Assembly: GCA_025331565.1 (NCBI GenBank)
Contig: JAFREQ010000079.1
Coordinates: forward strand, 2,232,001-2,296,000
Length of the DNA stretch: 64,000 nucleotides
From: Holacanthus passer
Taxonomy: Eukaryota; Chordata; Actinopteri; Pomacanthidae
Reading direction: 5' to 3'
Numbering within the stretch: position 1 is the stretch's first letter; each line of letters starts with the position of its first letter. The translations under genes and the position numbers were made by a program. The notes beneath the pieces are model-generated. The model saw nothing but the letters and a program-made list of their open reading frames with translations. It searched no databases and was not told the DNA's origin. Below are positions 36,720 to 48,539 of this stretch, in pieces.

Positions 36720-37400
36720 GGATACCGCATTAACTCAGAGCTTAGGTACGAATTAGCAGAGAAGCTCGACGGATGCCTGGTGGCGATCTTCCTCAAACGA
36801 GCCTTAACCATCCTGACTCATGACGGACAGTACACAGCGCGTAATGAATGATTAAATCGCGTATTATCTCAGTTTTAATTCGCCGCGATCGGGGCGAGAT
36901 ATTCAAATTACAGTTAAATAATGGAAAAAGAGAATGGATTTTCACTTAGGTTAAAGATCTCCTCATCTCAGAGTTCAGCGACTTTTTCATTTAATTGAAA
37001 ACCACTTCCTCGAATACATTTAATTGAAAAAGGAATAGAGCCTTAATTTGGAACTAAGGGCCCGTAACTGTGGTCAGCAGTGAGACTAATGGCATTCTGC
37101 TCAAACACAAGAGCCTGAAAAGTGGACTGAGAGTTGTTTGCCTAAAATTCCCTTGGCAAAGCAGGCATTGATCCTCAGCAGCAAACTTTGCAGCCCTGGT
37201 ACAAACAGAGACTAAATGGGGGCACGAGGAGAAAAAAAAAAATCTAGATTTTAGTTCTTAATAGAATGTTGGGCAGCGGGGTAAGCGCCACGCCTGAATA
37301 ATTCACTTTAGCCAAACTGTTGCTTCGGGTTCCATTCATTTTTAATGCTGTCTTTTGATGTTGATTAATTAAGCAGTGCTAGCGCTGCTGTTTCTCTGCC
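36720..37400. promoter_or_regulatory. candidate conserved regulatory element, intron 1
   Basis: About 680 bp free of simple repeats, with recurring homeodomain-type cores (TTTAATTGAAAA twice near 36990 and 37020, GATTAATTAAG near 37363, GAATTAGC, GTTTTAATTCGCC) and scattered CpGs (CGCCGCGATCGGGGCG near 36880). Composition differs sharply from the TG/GA-rich DNA to its right. Confidence 0.35.
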
Positions 37401-37616
37401 TCTCGCGCGCACGCCGGCTGTGCACGTAGACAAACACTCTGCAGCTTCTCCCTCTTTTCCTCTTCTCCCTCGCCTCTATCCCTCTAAACCCTAAAGCCTT
37501 AACACCCTCCCCCGCCTCTCCCCGCTCCCCTCTCCACCCTCAAACATATTCACACACACACTCATGCATATACACACAAGCGCACTGTCTTTGTGACGCA
37601 CACATTTACAGTGTCG

Positions 37617-37732
37617 CACACACACACACACACACACACACAGTCTCTCACACCCCTAAGCCACCCCCAAAAAAGTGTTAAGATCCGTAAGTCTTAAAAG
37701 TCTTTTCTTTTAAGGCAGTTTGGGAGAAGGAT

Positions 37733-37757
<25 letters not shown>
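37617..37757. repeat. facing (CA)13 and (TG)13 tracts
   Basis: (CA)13 at 37617-37642 and (TG)13 at 37732-37757 form a 26 bp perfect inverted repeat around an 89 bp spacer. The spacer also contains CTTAAAAG (37693-37700) and CTTTTAAG (37707-37714), a perfect 8 bp hairpin. Confidence 0.9.
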
Positions 37758-37765
<8 letters not shown>

Positions 37766-38127
37766 GGGGAGTGAAGAAGGGAAGATGTGAGTGAGAGAGG
37801 AAAGGGAGGGGGGGAGTAAGAAAGGGGAATGCCTCTCAGCAAACACATAGCGGATTAGCAGAGGTGTGTGTGTGCGTGCATGTGTGTGTAGAGAGAGAGA
37901 GAGAAAGAGAGAGGGAGAGAGAGGATGAATTTATTGTTAGAGTCTGTACTGTACGTTACAGCTCGGGGGTTGGATGTTAATTAGAAGACACGCATGCCTT
38001 TGCTAGTGGTGGTGGCTGTGCACGATGGAGGGTGCGTGTGTGTGTGTTTGTGTACGATCGAGGGCGAGTGTGTGTGTGTGTGTGTGTGTGACCGTGCGTG
38101 CTTCCTGACTCTTTCATGTGTTTTTAA

Positions 38128-38190
38128 CCAATGAAGACAAGAGCAACTATGCACCGTCCAATCAGCACCCTGAGGTTTATAAATAGAGTT
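38128..38190 (+). promoter_or_regulatory. promoter-like motif cluster, plus strand
   Basis: CCAAT at 38128-38132 and CCAATCAGC at 38158 precede TATAAATA at 38178-38185. A start would be expected near 38210. The CCAAT-TATA distance is shorter than usual and no gene is recognised downstream on the plus strand, so this may be chance. Confidence 0.22.
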
Positions 38191-41101
38191 TAGCTGACTG
38201 GATTCTTACTTGTTCTTCTTGTGATCTTCTCACATTTGCTCCTCAAATGACACTTAATAGCAGTGACTAGGTCTCGTTGAAGCAAATTTAGCTTTTAAAT
38301 GCCCTGATTTTATAGAGAGAATTTCTTGTCCAGAGATGGTTCAGCACGGGAGACAAAGTTAAAGGAAACTGCTCTAAAAAGTGAATGACAGGAAGATGTT
38401 CACAAACACAAACGCGCGCACACACACACACACCTTAGAGCATGCTCAGTGTGACCTGGGACCCGCCTGGAAGAGCAAGTGAGAGACACTGACATTCTTT
38501 TTCACTTTCCTCGACCGGCTCCTCTACCTCCCTTAACACACACATGCACACACACCGTGAGAGCTATTTGATTTGGTCCTGATAATGAAGTGCCTCTGTA
38601 AGAGAGCGAGAGGCCATAATGCTGTAGTCTAAAAATACCTGGCCAAAAAGCCCCCTGTCATGTTACATTGATCTGAGCAGGATGGTGTGAGCCTTCCTGA
38701 TTCCATCAGTATCTCTGTTACACAGCTCGGCGCTATAATAAGGAGATGGAGACAAGATGGGAAGAAATGAAGAGAGAAAGAGGAGAATGAGCTTTCTTTC
38801 TCGAATTTTGCCAAAAAGTAAAGGTCTCACGTTAAAGGCCTCATTTATCTTGGCTAATAATTGTCCCATGAGTGCAGGGACAAGAGGAATAAAAGGAAGA
38901 AGGGAGGATGAAAAGAGAGAAACTCTTTGCCAAGTCTAAACTCACCTGCAGCTTTTCTAACAAAGAGCACATACTTGAATACATCATGAGAAACAATTTG
39001 TTATGCTGCAGCCGAATTCAACAACAGTCTTTGCTAAATGAACTCTCCAGCTGTCTGAGGTGTATTGATAGCCATTATTTTAGCAAGTCCTCCTCACCTA
39101 CTTTGTTGTTTGGAGGTCTAAAGAATCCATAATCAAAAACACTCTCAGAACTTCAAATACGCATTTATCAAACAGACACAAAACCATTTACAGACGGTTG
39201 AATTATATATTTCTTCCATGGCCTAAGTGCACAATATAAAAAACAAAAAAAAGTACAAAGGCAAGACGCAAAAGTAGGACAGAATACTAAACAGCATCTT
39301 TTCCAGGCTTAAAATGCAGCTGCCTCTCTGCAATCATTACCTGCAGTTAATCTAACAAGTGACTGTGTTTGCATCAAGTAAGCCGAGCTCCTATCGTTCG
39401 CGCTGGTTCCAACAATCCAAACGGTCACACCGGGCTCGCGCTATCTGTGTGAAAGAGCCACAATTGCAGCCATTTGTCAACCTGACAAAAATGACAACCA
39501 GCCATTTTTGCCAGAGTGGAGGCTTTGTCAGATGACTGCTATTGGTTACACTTGTTATTTTGATGTGTTTCTGAGATCAGTTTTCTAAAGCCCGGACCTC
39601 ATGGGATCACCTATCTGGCCTGAAAATGTCTTCTGTGCATCTCCTGCGGGTGTACAAGATTTATTTAAATCTGTGCCTGCATTACTTCTCCCTGCTCGCT
39701 TGTTTGTGGATTGTGCCCAGAATCCTATTACAATGCCAGAAGACGTATGGAAGATCTGACGGCGATGCGAGTTGAGCGCACGTTCTCTGCAGACCTGTCT
39801 TGGCACGATTACATTTAAAGTCTCATCAAAACGGCGCTGATGTCGGCGGTTTCTTGGTTATTTCATCGAACAGATTGCAGCATCCTTCCTACACACAATC
39901 AACGCTTTCCAATGGCAATGCTTTTATCGTGAGGGGGACTTTGCTACAAAGGTTAACAACTCACTGTTAAATAACAAGCTATTGTGTGCACCATCAAGGT
40001 CAGTCTTTGTTGCATGCGAAGCCCACATGAAGGCCTCTGGTCACATAACTGAACCAAATGAAATTGGACACCAGCAGTGGCAAGGTTAGTAGTTACTCAT
40101 ATGTGCTTTAAGAGGGATAAATGATTTGTTCAACACTGTGAAAGAAACTCATGTATAATAGGTGTTTGTGAAGTTTGTGCCAAAGGGCAGGGTTGTCTCT
40201 CTCTTTTACATGATTTCTGTTCTGTCTGCACACAGTCAGTCGACGGCGCCGGAGATGTCAGAGCTCCTTTTCCTACCTCGTGAAAAAAATCTGTTTGCCG
40301 TCATTCACTCTCTCACGAAAAACAACTTACACAGACTTGAAAATTGCCTGAGCCGGATAATCCACCAGAGTAAAGCCCTAAATTAGTGTCGTCAAATTTG
40401 CTGTTTTATTGTTACTGTACTTGGTTGTGTCTGTCAGAGCTGCTGCGTGTTGTTCCCTTCTTAGTCAGTCCCCCCCTTTTTTTAAAGTCTCATGTTCAAC
40501 ATTAGATTGCAGAAAGCAAAGTCCTTCAGCTCATAAAACTTCACTACTGGAGCCAAATCAAAGTTGTGTCATAAATCGATCTCATCAAATACATGCATTT
40601 CTAAAATATGTTTTGCAGTCATGTCTTGCTGTGAAAACTAATAGATTCGTCTCATAATCAATTAAACACTGACATTTCTTGCATTGCATTAAGGTCACAA
40701 AATGTTACCGCTGCACTTATTCAGTGGGAAGAAATGGACCAATGAGCCATGTTTGGGTCCTAACTCACAGTTTGCAGGGATCCATCATTTCAACACTTTG
40801 AAAACGCACAGCGAGAGCGGGAAACAACCCAAACTGTGTGTGCAAGACTGTGTGCAGAACCCAGGATGGGAAAAAAAAGAAAAAGCTGTCAGGCTCACAA
40901 AAATAAGTTTAAATGCTTTTAATGGAGCAGAGCGTGCCGTATCTCTTTGGTGCGCGCCAGTAAAAGCTCCTTTTGGGTTTGCAGTCGAGAGTATCTCAGA
41001 GGGTCCAGTGGGCCACTAATGGTGTGGCTTGGGAACAGAGTGTATCAGAGGAGAGCGAACACAGAGAACACAGAGATCACACAGGGCTCACACTCTGTCG
41101 C

Positions 41102-41234
41102 CACACACACACACACACATCTTCTCGAGGCACACACACATCACTCTGAGATGTTCCTGGAGGAAGACACAGAAGCGCACTGCTGCCTGATAATGTTGAA
41201 ACAGAGATGGTGTGACATGTGAGTGAGGAGGTGT

Positions 41235-41280
<46 letters not shown>
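41102..41280. repeat. facing (CA)9 and (GT)21 tracts
   Basis: CA tract at 41102-41119 and GT tract at 41238-41280, separated by 118 bp. The GT tract is followed by CGCGC. Confidence 0.9.
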
Positions 41281-41286
<6 letters not shown>

Positions 41287-41780
41287 GTCCCTCAGCAGGG
41301 GATAACAGCTGGCATGCTGAGAGCCCCAAGAAGCCACGGCATAGGGGAATGATCATTATGCAAACACACGTGCTCGCCTGCACACACACGCTCACTCCTG
41401 CACATCCCTGTTAAATTAAATCTAAAACGCTGCACCTCTAAACTCGCATGTTTAGAAAATACTGTCACAACCACTTAACGCCGGAGAACTAATTATAAAT
41501 ATGCGTAAAATGAATATGCATAATGACTATACCCCACTTGCACTGATAAAGGAAAAAGCTTGGAGAGCAAAAGCTGCCTCGCCGAGTGTGTGTGCAGGTG
41601 TGTGTGTGTATGGGGGACCGAGTGAGAGTGTGTGTGTTCCTCTCCTCTTCCTTTAATCTGCGTATAGGGGCAGTGGTGGGAATCTGCACACCATGCTAAA
41701 TCGATACACTCCCGCCTGCTTTAGTATGCCTCCGTGTGTGTGTGTGAGCTTGAGTGTGTGTGTCTTAGTATGCAGCTCAG

Positions 41781-41784
<4 letters not shown>

Positions 41785-41820
<36 letters not shown>
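41785..41820. repeat. (AG)18 microsatellite
   Basis: Eighteen uninterrupted AG units. Confidence 0.95.
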
Positions 41821-41822
<2 letters not shown>

Positions 41823-42054
41823 TACATAAGAAGAAAGAGGGACACACTTAAGTGGTTTTGACCTTGGGTACATCTTCCCCCCCCCACACCAGCCCCCCCT
41901 TTTCTACCGGCTAAATAAATAAACTTTATTTAAAGCCCGAAGTGCGGACATGAAGGTTCGAACTGTGTGTGTGTGAACACGGAGCTGATGTGTTTGTTCA
42001 TATAGATTAAGAGCCTCAAAGAGAAACAGCATCAAACCGAGGGGACTCTGGGAT

Positions 42055-42480
42055 TCTTCCCTCCCCATCTCCATCTCCATCTTCATCTCCATCTTTTTCC
42101 TCCTCTCTTTCGCTGTCTCTCCATCCTCCCCTCCTGCCAATCTCCTCCTAACCTCCTTTGTTCTCTGCTTGTCGGTCCATTCTTCTGCCCTGCTTAGTTT
42201 GGCCTGCTTCACTCCGCTTAAATCTATCTGCCCCCCTCCCTACGCCCCCACCCCTTGTGTATCTCCTCATCCATCCAAATCCGTCCTTCTCTTGCTTAGA
42301 CTTTCTTCGACTACACTTCTCCTTTCATCTCGCATTCCTTTTCTGCATCCCTCCTTCCGTCCATCCTCATCCCTCATTCTGAGTGACCGCCGGTCCCCCA
42401 GGCGGTGAGCACATCAGACTGGCAAAGCTCTATCTTCCATCACCCGCCATCTCCCTCCCCTCCACGCTCTCCATCTCTTT
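42055..42480 (+). repeat. polypyrimidine-rich region with CATCTC repeat
   Basis: CT-biased sequence. At 42064-42096 there are several near-copies of CATCTC/CATCTT (hexamer repeat), followed by a long CT-rich stretch. Confidence 0.75.
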
Positions 42481-42740
42481 CACTCGCTCTTTCGCTGCTG
42501 GCAGCATTGGCAGCATGACAGTGCTTTCCCAGGGCAAGGCCTTATGTAAACAGCCCCATAGCACAGGGGGACAGAGTGCATTTGTATGTGTGTTGCATCA
42601 TGTGTGTGTGTCACAAATGCCTGTTAATAGCTGTGGAGGTCAAAGTCGCTCAAGTCGCTGATAAAGTATACAGATAAAGGTTAGGATCTCTCTGTACCCA
42701 CCTTCTGAGGGAGTGAAGCGCGCTCACTCGCATTTCCTTT

Positions 42741-42840
42741 CTTTTATTCCGTGGGCGCGTTTTGTCGATTGAAGATGATACGGTGCCTGCCGTTTGATTG
42801 GTTGACAAAGCTGTCTTTGATTGGCCCTCCCCCGGGCCCG
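42741..42840 (-). promoter_or_regulatory. promoter-like motif cluster, minus strand
   Basis: Reading on the minus strand there is a GC-rich CGGGCCCGGGGGAGGG segment (42840-42825), CCAATC boxes at 42824-42819 and 42801-42796, and then an A/T box AATAAAAG at 42748-42741, about 50 bp further on. This is the order and spacing of a classical polymerase II promoter, with an expected start near 42712. It lies in efna2 intron 1 on the same strand. Confidence 0.35.
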
Positions 42841-44061
42841 TCCCAGCCACGCTCTCGGACGACCTTCAGGAAAGTTTACCAAACTTTGCTTTGATTTACC
42901 CCCTCCTTTTCCCCTTCCCTCCTCTTCCTCCTTCTCCTTGTCTCCTCCCTCCAGCCTCCCCCCGGATTCCCCCAACAGTCGACAGCCTCTCCATGATAAT
43001 GAACAGCAGCTCAATCTGTACAGCTGACAAAGCGCAGGAGGAAATCATAAGGCTTCCATAGCGAGCACTGCTTTTTTTTTTTTTTTTTTTGCAATCTCAT
43101 CTCAATCAGCGGCAATCAAACCGTCTAGGCCGAAATATTAGGGTCACGCTGCCCTCCTACCGCACGGGACGCAGCAATCCTGAGTCTGGAGTTAAATGTA
43201 ACGTCGCTGATGACTGAGATAATTTACGGTGCCGTTTGATGATGATGATTTTTCTCATTCTAAAACTCCAAAATGCTGAGTGTGCGGCGAGAATGATGTA
43301 AATCCTTGATGAATTCATGCACATCATTATAACTTTCTCCTGACAATAGCGCCGGGAACAGCCTGACGTTGAGAATATCCAACAGAAAAACAACACAGTC
43401 CCACGCACACACATTCATCTCTGCACCAATTTATTCTGCCAACTTTTTGCCTGTCTTTCCTTTTTTTTCTGTCTGTCTTGATTTTTTTGATCGCGTGACT
43501 CTATTCATTTCTATAATGGTGCCAATTATGAAGGTGATGCTGACCTCTGCGGATTCTACTGGAAACATCTGTGAACATCTCCCCGCTGATTCTCCAACAA
43601 TCTCCCCCTCTCTACGGCAACTTTGAGTGTTATTGACAGAAAGGCAGAAAGACGCCTACTGGCATCTAAAGATAGCTGGAGAAAGCCCTTACGCCGCTTT
43701 GAAGTGCTAATTGAAGCTATCGTAGCTAGAATCAGAGAGAAGTCCTCGGCTGCCGCCAATTTGTTGTGCTTTATTTTCCAAGAGGAGTAATCTTGATGTA
43801 AGACTTTGATCTGTCTGAACTTGGGTCTCTTTGCTTTTTTCAGCCCTGTGTTCTAACACAATTTCTCACCCAGAGCTTATTAACCTTACCCTTATTTACC
43901 TTACCCCTTATTATCTGACTTTATTAAAGCTTACAAACTACCTGCCTCTGTTGTGTTCAATGTCAAAAACCTCGGCGTCCTCTAACCTGGAGGAAATGAG
44001 AGTGATGCCGAGGGGCTGCCGTGCGTATGACTGTGTGTGCGTGAGGCTTTTATGTGTATAT

Positions 44062-44205
44062 TTGCCTGTGTTCCTGCATCAATTACCCATCTGTGAGCGA
44101 CTGGATTTTTTTTTTTTTTTTTTCATGAGCGCAGGTGTGTGTAGTAGGTGTGTGCCTTTGTGAGTGTGCGCTTGTGTTCCTGCCTCAATTATCTACCTGA
44201 GCAGA
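44062..44205 (+). repeat. duplicated block in TG-rich region
   Basis: GTGTTCCTGCATCAATTACC then CATCTGTGAG near 44068 recurs as GTGTTCCTGCCTCAATTATC then TACCTGAG near 44174, about 105 bp apart, within TG-rich sequence and across a poly(T) run. Confidence 0.55.
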
Positions 44206-44505
44206 ATTTGTGCCTGCACATGTCTGCGCCTGTGCTTGTGTGGGTGTATGAGTGCACGCATCAGAGGATGTGTGAATACCTGTGTGCATAAATAAGAGTG
44301 GGTAAGCATTAGCATGTGTGTGTTTGCGAGTGTGTGTTTGTGTGTCAGGGAGCAGCGCAGTGTGGAGCAGAGGGCCGGCCCTGTCTGAGACTGGCAGGCA
44401 GAGTTATTCACGGATCACGGCAGACATATGGGCAGACTGGGACTCACTGAAGACATGCCCTTACTGCTGGGACTGATACAATGAGATAAACAGATGTGGA
44501 GGAGG

Positions 44506-44506
<1 letters not shown>

Positions 44507-44539
<33 letters not shown>
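44507..44539. repeat. (CA)n microsatellite
   Basis: About 16 CA units immediately left of the GAGAC minisatellite. Confidence 0.9.
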
Positions 44540-44543
<4 letters not shown>

Positions 44544-44544
44544 T

Positions 44545-44625
44545 CGCGGAGACATTTGACAGAAACGCACCGAGACGTTTGACAGTCACACACGCGCGGA
44601 GACTTTTGAGAGACTTGGAGGACTG
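44545..44625 (+). repeat. short minisatellite, three units of about 25 bp
   Basis: The core GAGACNTTTGANAG recurs at 44549, 44572 and 44599, separated by CA/CG-rich spacers. It directly follows a (CA)n tract. Confidence 0.65.
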
Positions 44626-45296
44626 ACACGGAAATACACACATACAAACAAAGACATAAACACAAATCGTACGAGCGAACTACACACACACACACACACT
44701 CAAACTGTGCCTGCATGCTGACACACTCAGAGATAACTTTCACACACATAAGCATCCATCGTGCACACAAACAAAATCCCAAAACCAGAACCCGCGTGGA
44801 CTGATAACTCAACAGGGAGCTCTTCATCAGAGCGAGCGTGCCCTTATCGTCTACTGTTCCAGCTCAGTGGCTCCTGCACACTTTCCAGCTGTAACCCCTC
44901 ACTAACAACCCTATTTCTGCCCGCTGCCCCTCGGCGCTCTCTGTAGGTGCAACCGATACGCTTTCTTTCTCTGAATTCCTCCACCGGCCCCCTCCCCACC
45001 CTCCTCGCTCGCCTTCCCCCCCATCTCTTCTCGCTTCTTGTCTCCGTGCCAACTGTTGAATGGCAGGAGGCGGGGGGTGGGGGGTGAAGGATGCAGCCAA
45101 AGGAGCAAGAGGGAGCAGGAGGAGGCGTGCGAGGGGTTGAGGGGGTTGGAGATTTGTGGAGAGGCTTCCATTCAGTATGCCAGCTGTCCTGAGAAAAACA
45201 CACACAGCATCGACTGGTGGAACATTTTCTCCTAGAACAAGTGTCGGAGATATCTACCGTCTCACTGCTACCTGTCGAGGCTTTGCAGAAAACGTA

Positions 45297-45893
45297 GAAG
45301 GGTATGTTCACACTGCAGGCAGCAAAGTTTTATTGCTCGGATCCGATTTTTTTTATTGGCTGTTCACATTATTTTTAAATGTGACCAACATGTGCAAAAG
45401 AACAATAACGCGTCATACGACATCACACGCTGTCGTACAGACGTAAACATGGAGGCCACTTTAAGGTGTCATTCATAAGTTGATGTGCAGGGTAAGCCAG
45501 TGAATTCATGAGCAGATGATAACGACGAAGAGGGAGAGAATTTTTTAATTCTGGCTTTTGGTGGAGCAATGGCTGTGGTGGTGTGTGTATGCTGAGTTGG
45601 AGCCAGGAGTGGTGGGATCGTGACGTGAATGGCTCCACCAAAGCAGATTGCATCCAAAATTTCAGGATGTCAAGGGGCTACTTTTAACTACATCTGTCAG
45701 AGCCTCTCCACAAGAGTCTCAAGCGGCATTAATTCGGATATGACACTGCAGTGCAAATAATCAGACCTCTATTTGATTTAGGGCCACACACGTGAATAAT
45801 GTGAAAAAAAAAAACAGTCACATATGAGCAGAAACAACAATAACGAGAATAATATTTGGGCCACTGCTGCCTGCCGTCTGAACGTAGCCTAAG
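45297..45893. mobile_element. MITE with imperfect TIRs, about 600 bp
   Basis: The left terminus reads AGGGTATGTTCACACTGCAG then GCAGCAAAG. Reading inward from the right end gives TAGGCTACGTTCAGACGGCA then GGCAGCAGTGG. The GTTCACACTGC and CGGATCCGATTTTTTT motifs are typical of a fish MITE family. No target duplication is clear and there is no coding capacity. Confidence 0.65.
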
Positions 45894-47029
45894 TCTACAG
45901 TTGACCTACATTGGAAAACGAGAAGCGACTGGTCATTTCATGGCATAACATGAGGCAGAGATAAGAACAAAGCTTTAACACTGAATTCTCAGGATGAGCT
46001 GAGTGGAATGAATCATCGGTGCCACTAATTAAATCCACAGCTTTTAGCATCAGAGCTAACCGAAACAGCTCAGGCATGATTTACAGGAAGTCACTCGCTG
46101 GTTAAAAGCTTCCTAAAAGACCATTAACACCACAGAAACAATCATGGTGCAATAAATCTGCTGCTGTTGTTAAGTTATGAACCAACTAGAGTTAGAATCC
46201 AGGACTGAAGTGAAGACCATCAGAAACAGGACAATGACATTTTGGGCGAATATATTGGAGAAAGAAGACGATTTTGGTTGAATGTTGATAAAAAATCTTA
46301 TATCTCAAGTCATGATTTTTCCCAAACCTTAACCAAATGCTGCCAACATAACCAGAACCATAAGACAGTTGAATAAGGCTGTTGTCATTATGAGTGGTGT
46401 CTTGCAAGATATATTTTGGTGGAAAACAAATGAAAAACGTTTTTACAGATTTACTGATTCAATAACAACATTTTTGCGACTCGCCAGATACGTTAATTAA
46501 CAATATTTACTCCTTATGTTATTAGAAAATGTAATTGGTCAGCATTACATTTCCATCATTAGTTGTATATAAAAATAATTTCTAGGAAATAAGACTGCAA
46601 TTTGTGACTTTCTGGTGAGTTATGTGCTGCAACAATTACCAAAACTGGACAGATGGAAAAACTGTTGCTCACAAAAAAAAACTACACTACACACACACTT
46701 ATCACACATGATGAGACATGAGAGTGTTGTCAATCTCCCCATCTAACTCTTAGCAAGAATATGAATAAGTATATTTTCCAAAATGTTGAACTAATCCTTT
46801 AAGGTCAATGTGATACAGTCGCTTATTGATGTTACTGTCTAAACACCAAAAAAGTAGGTCTCCTTAAACAAACAGTCTTAAAAGTATCTAAGAACTTTTC
46901 TGAAGCTTTTCCCCCAAACGAAACACCCACAAGAGACAATTTTTAATAAAGCAAAGCTGGGTTTGCACATTAAATCATTCGAGTTTCACCTCTACCGAAT
47001 GAAAAGGGAGGAGAAAGGGGAACGTGGGG

Positions 47030-47401
47030 AAAAACAAACATGGCAGAGAGAGATGAAGAAAGGTTAAAAGAGCGAGAGGAAGGATTGAAAAAGAGAAGAA
47101 AAGGGAGCGCTCGCTGTGAGTAATTTGTCAATTTCAGTTTGTGGATTTTTTAGTTTCTCGCAGACAAAGAAAAGGGGGAGAAGCGAGAGAAATGAAGAAG
47201 AAAAAGGAGAAGAGGGAGTCTGTTTTGATGCTGCACCTGGGAACCCGCTCAGGAAGCCAGGTTTGGAAAGCCTGTTTGAGTGTGAGAGAAAGCCTGCGAG
47301 AGAAAAAGACTGGTTCTATCTGTGTGTGTGTGTGTGTGTACACGTATGCTTGTGTAACTTTGTGTGCGTGTGCGCAAATATTTCTATTTTGGTATTTTTC
47401 G

Positions 47402-47439
<38 letters not shown>

Positions 47440-48030
47440 TGGAGATAAAGTTTGTGTGGGAGATTGAAAGAAAGAGGAATTGCAAGACGGAGTGAAAGAG
47501 GTGAAGATAGACAGATACAGAGAAAGGTGAAGAGCCAGAGAGATAAAGTGATGGAAATAGATGGCTTTAGAGAGGAAGCGAGATGGAGAAAGTGATAGAC
47601 TCGCGGGGTACAGAGAGAGAAAGAGGGACCTTTGGGAGCCACTAATTCAAGGACCAGCTAATGCACACATCCATGAAGACCTGGAGCTTCCTCTGCAACT
47701 ACAAAGGAGTCTGCTCTGTTTTCCTCTGAGGATGCCCAGCAGCGCTCCTAACACTGTGAGGTCTTTGTTTCTCTCATTTCCTCCCCCCTCCCCAACTTCT
47801 CCCTCCATCTCTCCCTTTCTCTCCCACTCTCTTTTTCCGCATCTGTACACCTCCTAATCCTTGCTCCTTTCTTCCGCCGAATTGGCGAGCGTGTCTCTTT
47901 TATTTATTCATTTGCTTCTCACCTCCTTTTTTCCTTTATCCTCTCCTCTTTTTTTTCTCACCTTTCTTTTATCTCCCCCCCCTCCCTCCTCCCTCCTGTC
48001 GCTTTCTCTCCCACTCACTCACCCTCTCAG
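47030..48030. repeat. purine block facing pyrimidine block
   Basis: The plus strand is purine-rich from about 47030 to 47630 (interrupted by the TG tract) and switches to pyrimidine-rich from about 47755 to 48030, with about 120 bp of mixed sequence between. Confidence 0.7.
47405..47436. repeat. (TG)16 microsatellite
   Basis: Sixteen TG units inside a purine-rich region. Confidence 0.95.
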
Positions 48031-48221
48031 TCAGTTTATCCGTGTCTTGCATTGTATCGCTGTTTGGATTTGGACTGTTTGCCGTGTGAAACATCTTGTT
48101 GCTTATTCTGTGTCGCGCACGGTGTCACAGTTAATGACTGTTTGCTTTTGCTGCAATTATTCATGTACATCAACTCGCTGAGGTAAACTTCTAATGTATG
48201 GGCCTTCTATTTAAATCAACT

Positions 48222-48530
48222 TACGCTGTGTGGTCAAAAGTAAGTGGACGCCACCTTGTGTAGTGGAGCTGTTTGCAGGTCCTGCCATTGGCCCCATTAA
48301 ACCTCCGCGATAAACTGGAGCCAGGTCTTATTTCTCAACATCATTGCTCAACCTCGCTCAGGCTCTTGTAGCTGAATGGGAGCAAATTCAATTGTGGAAA
48401 CTCTCCCCAGAAGAGTGGAGGCTGTTTGATCGGCACAATAATGGAAGGGATTTCTGGACGAGACGCTCGACAATGACAAATGGGTTCTAGGATTTGGCCG
48501 AATATTTTGTGCAGGTGTCTATATACATAT
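48222..48530. mobile_element. decayed MITE with GTGTGGTCAAAAGTAAGTGG end
   Basis: The left end TACGCTGTGTGGTCAAAAGT then AAGTGGACGCC resembles the widespread fish terminus TGGCCAAAAGTATGTGGACACC (from memory). The internal block GAATGGGAGCAAATTC and CCCAGAAGAGTGGAGGCTGT also matches that family. The right end GTGCAGGTGTCTATATACAT is degraded. Confidence 0.6.
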
Positions 48531-48539
48531 GTAGGGATG

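Larger units (their letters stand above)
27727..37616. other. intron 1 segment, no gene seen
   Basis: Contains the decayed GACT repeat, CA tracts at 28500-28545 and 35370-35600, CT-rich stretches at 28625-28760 and 29650-29830, family D copy 1 and the 36.7-37.4 kb candidate element. The remainder (for example 30300-31450 and 34000-35100) looks like ordinary intronic DNA, possibly with further decayed repeats that I could not delimit. Confidence 0.6.
37758..45296. other. intron 1 segment rich in simple repeats, no gene seen
   Basis: TG- and GA-rich from 37758 to 38100. The two promoter-like clusters lie at 38.13 and 42.74 kb, with facing CA/GT tracts at 41.1-41.3 kb, a CT-rich region at 42.05-42.5 kb, poly(T) at 43073-43090 and 44107-44123, and a minisatellite at 44.5 kb. 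Frames at 44444-44827 and 44844-45311 are repeat-driven. Confidence 0.6.

Noticed and set aside
44507..44625. Repeat array considered as CRISPR-like
   Set aside because: The spacers are CA/CG microsatellite, the units are degenerate, and the genome is vertebrate. It is a minisatellite.
44444..45311. Minus-strand frames of 127 and 155 codons
   Set aside because: The first is built on (CA)n and a minisatellite (Cys/Val runs). The second is Pro/Ser-rich from CT-biased DNA and lacks family similarity.
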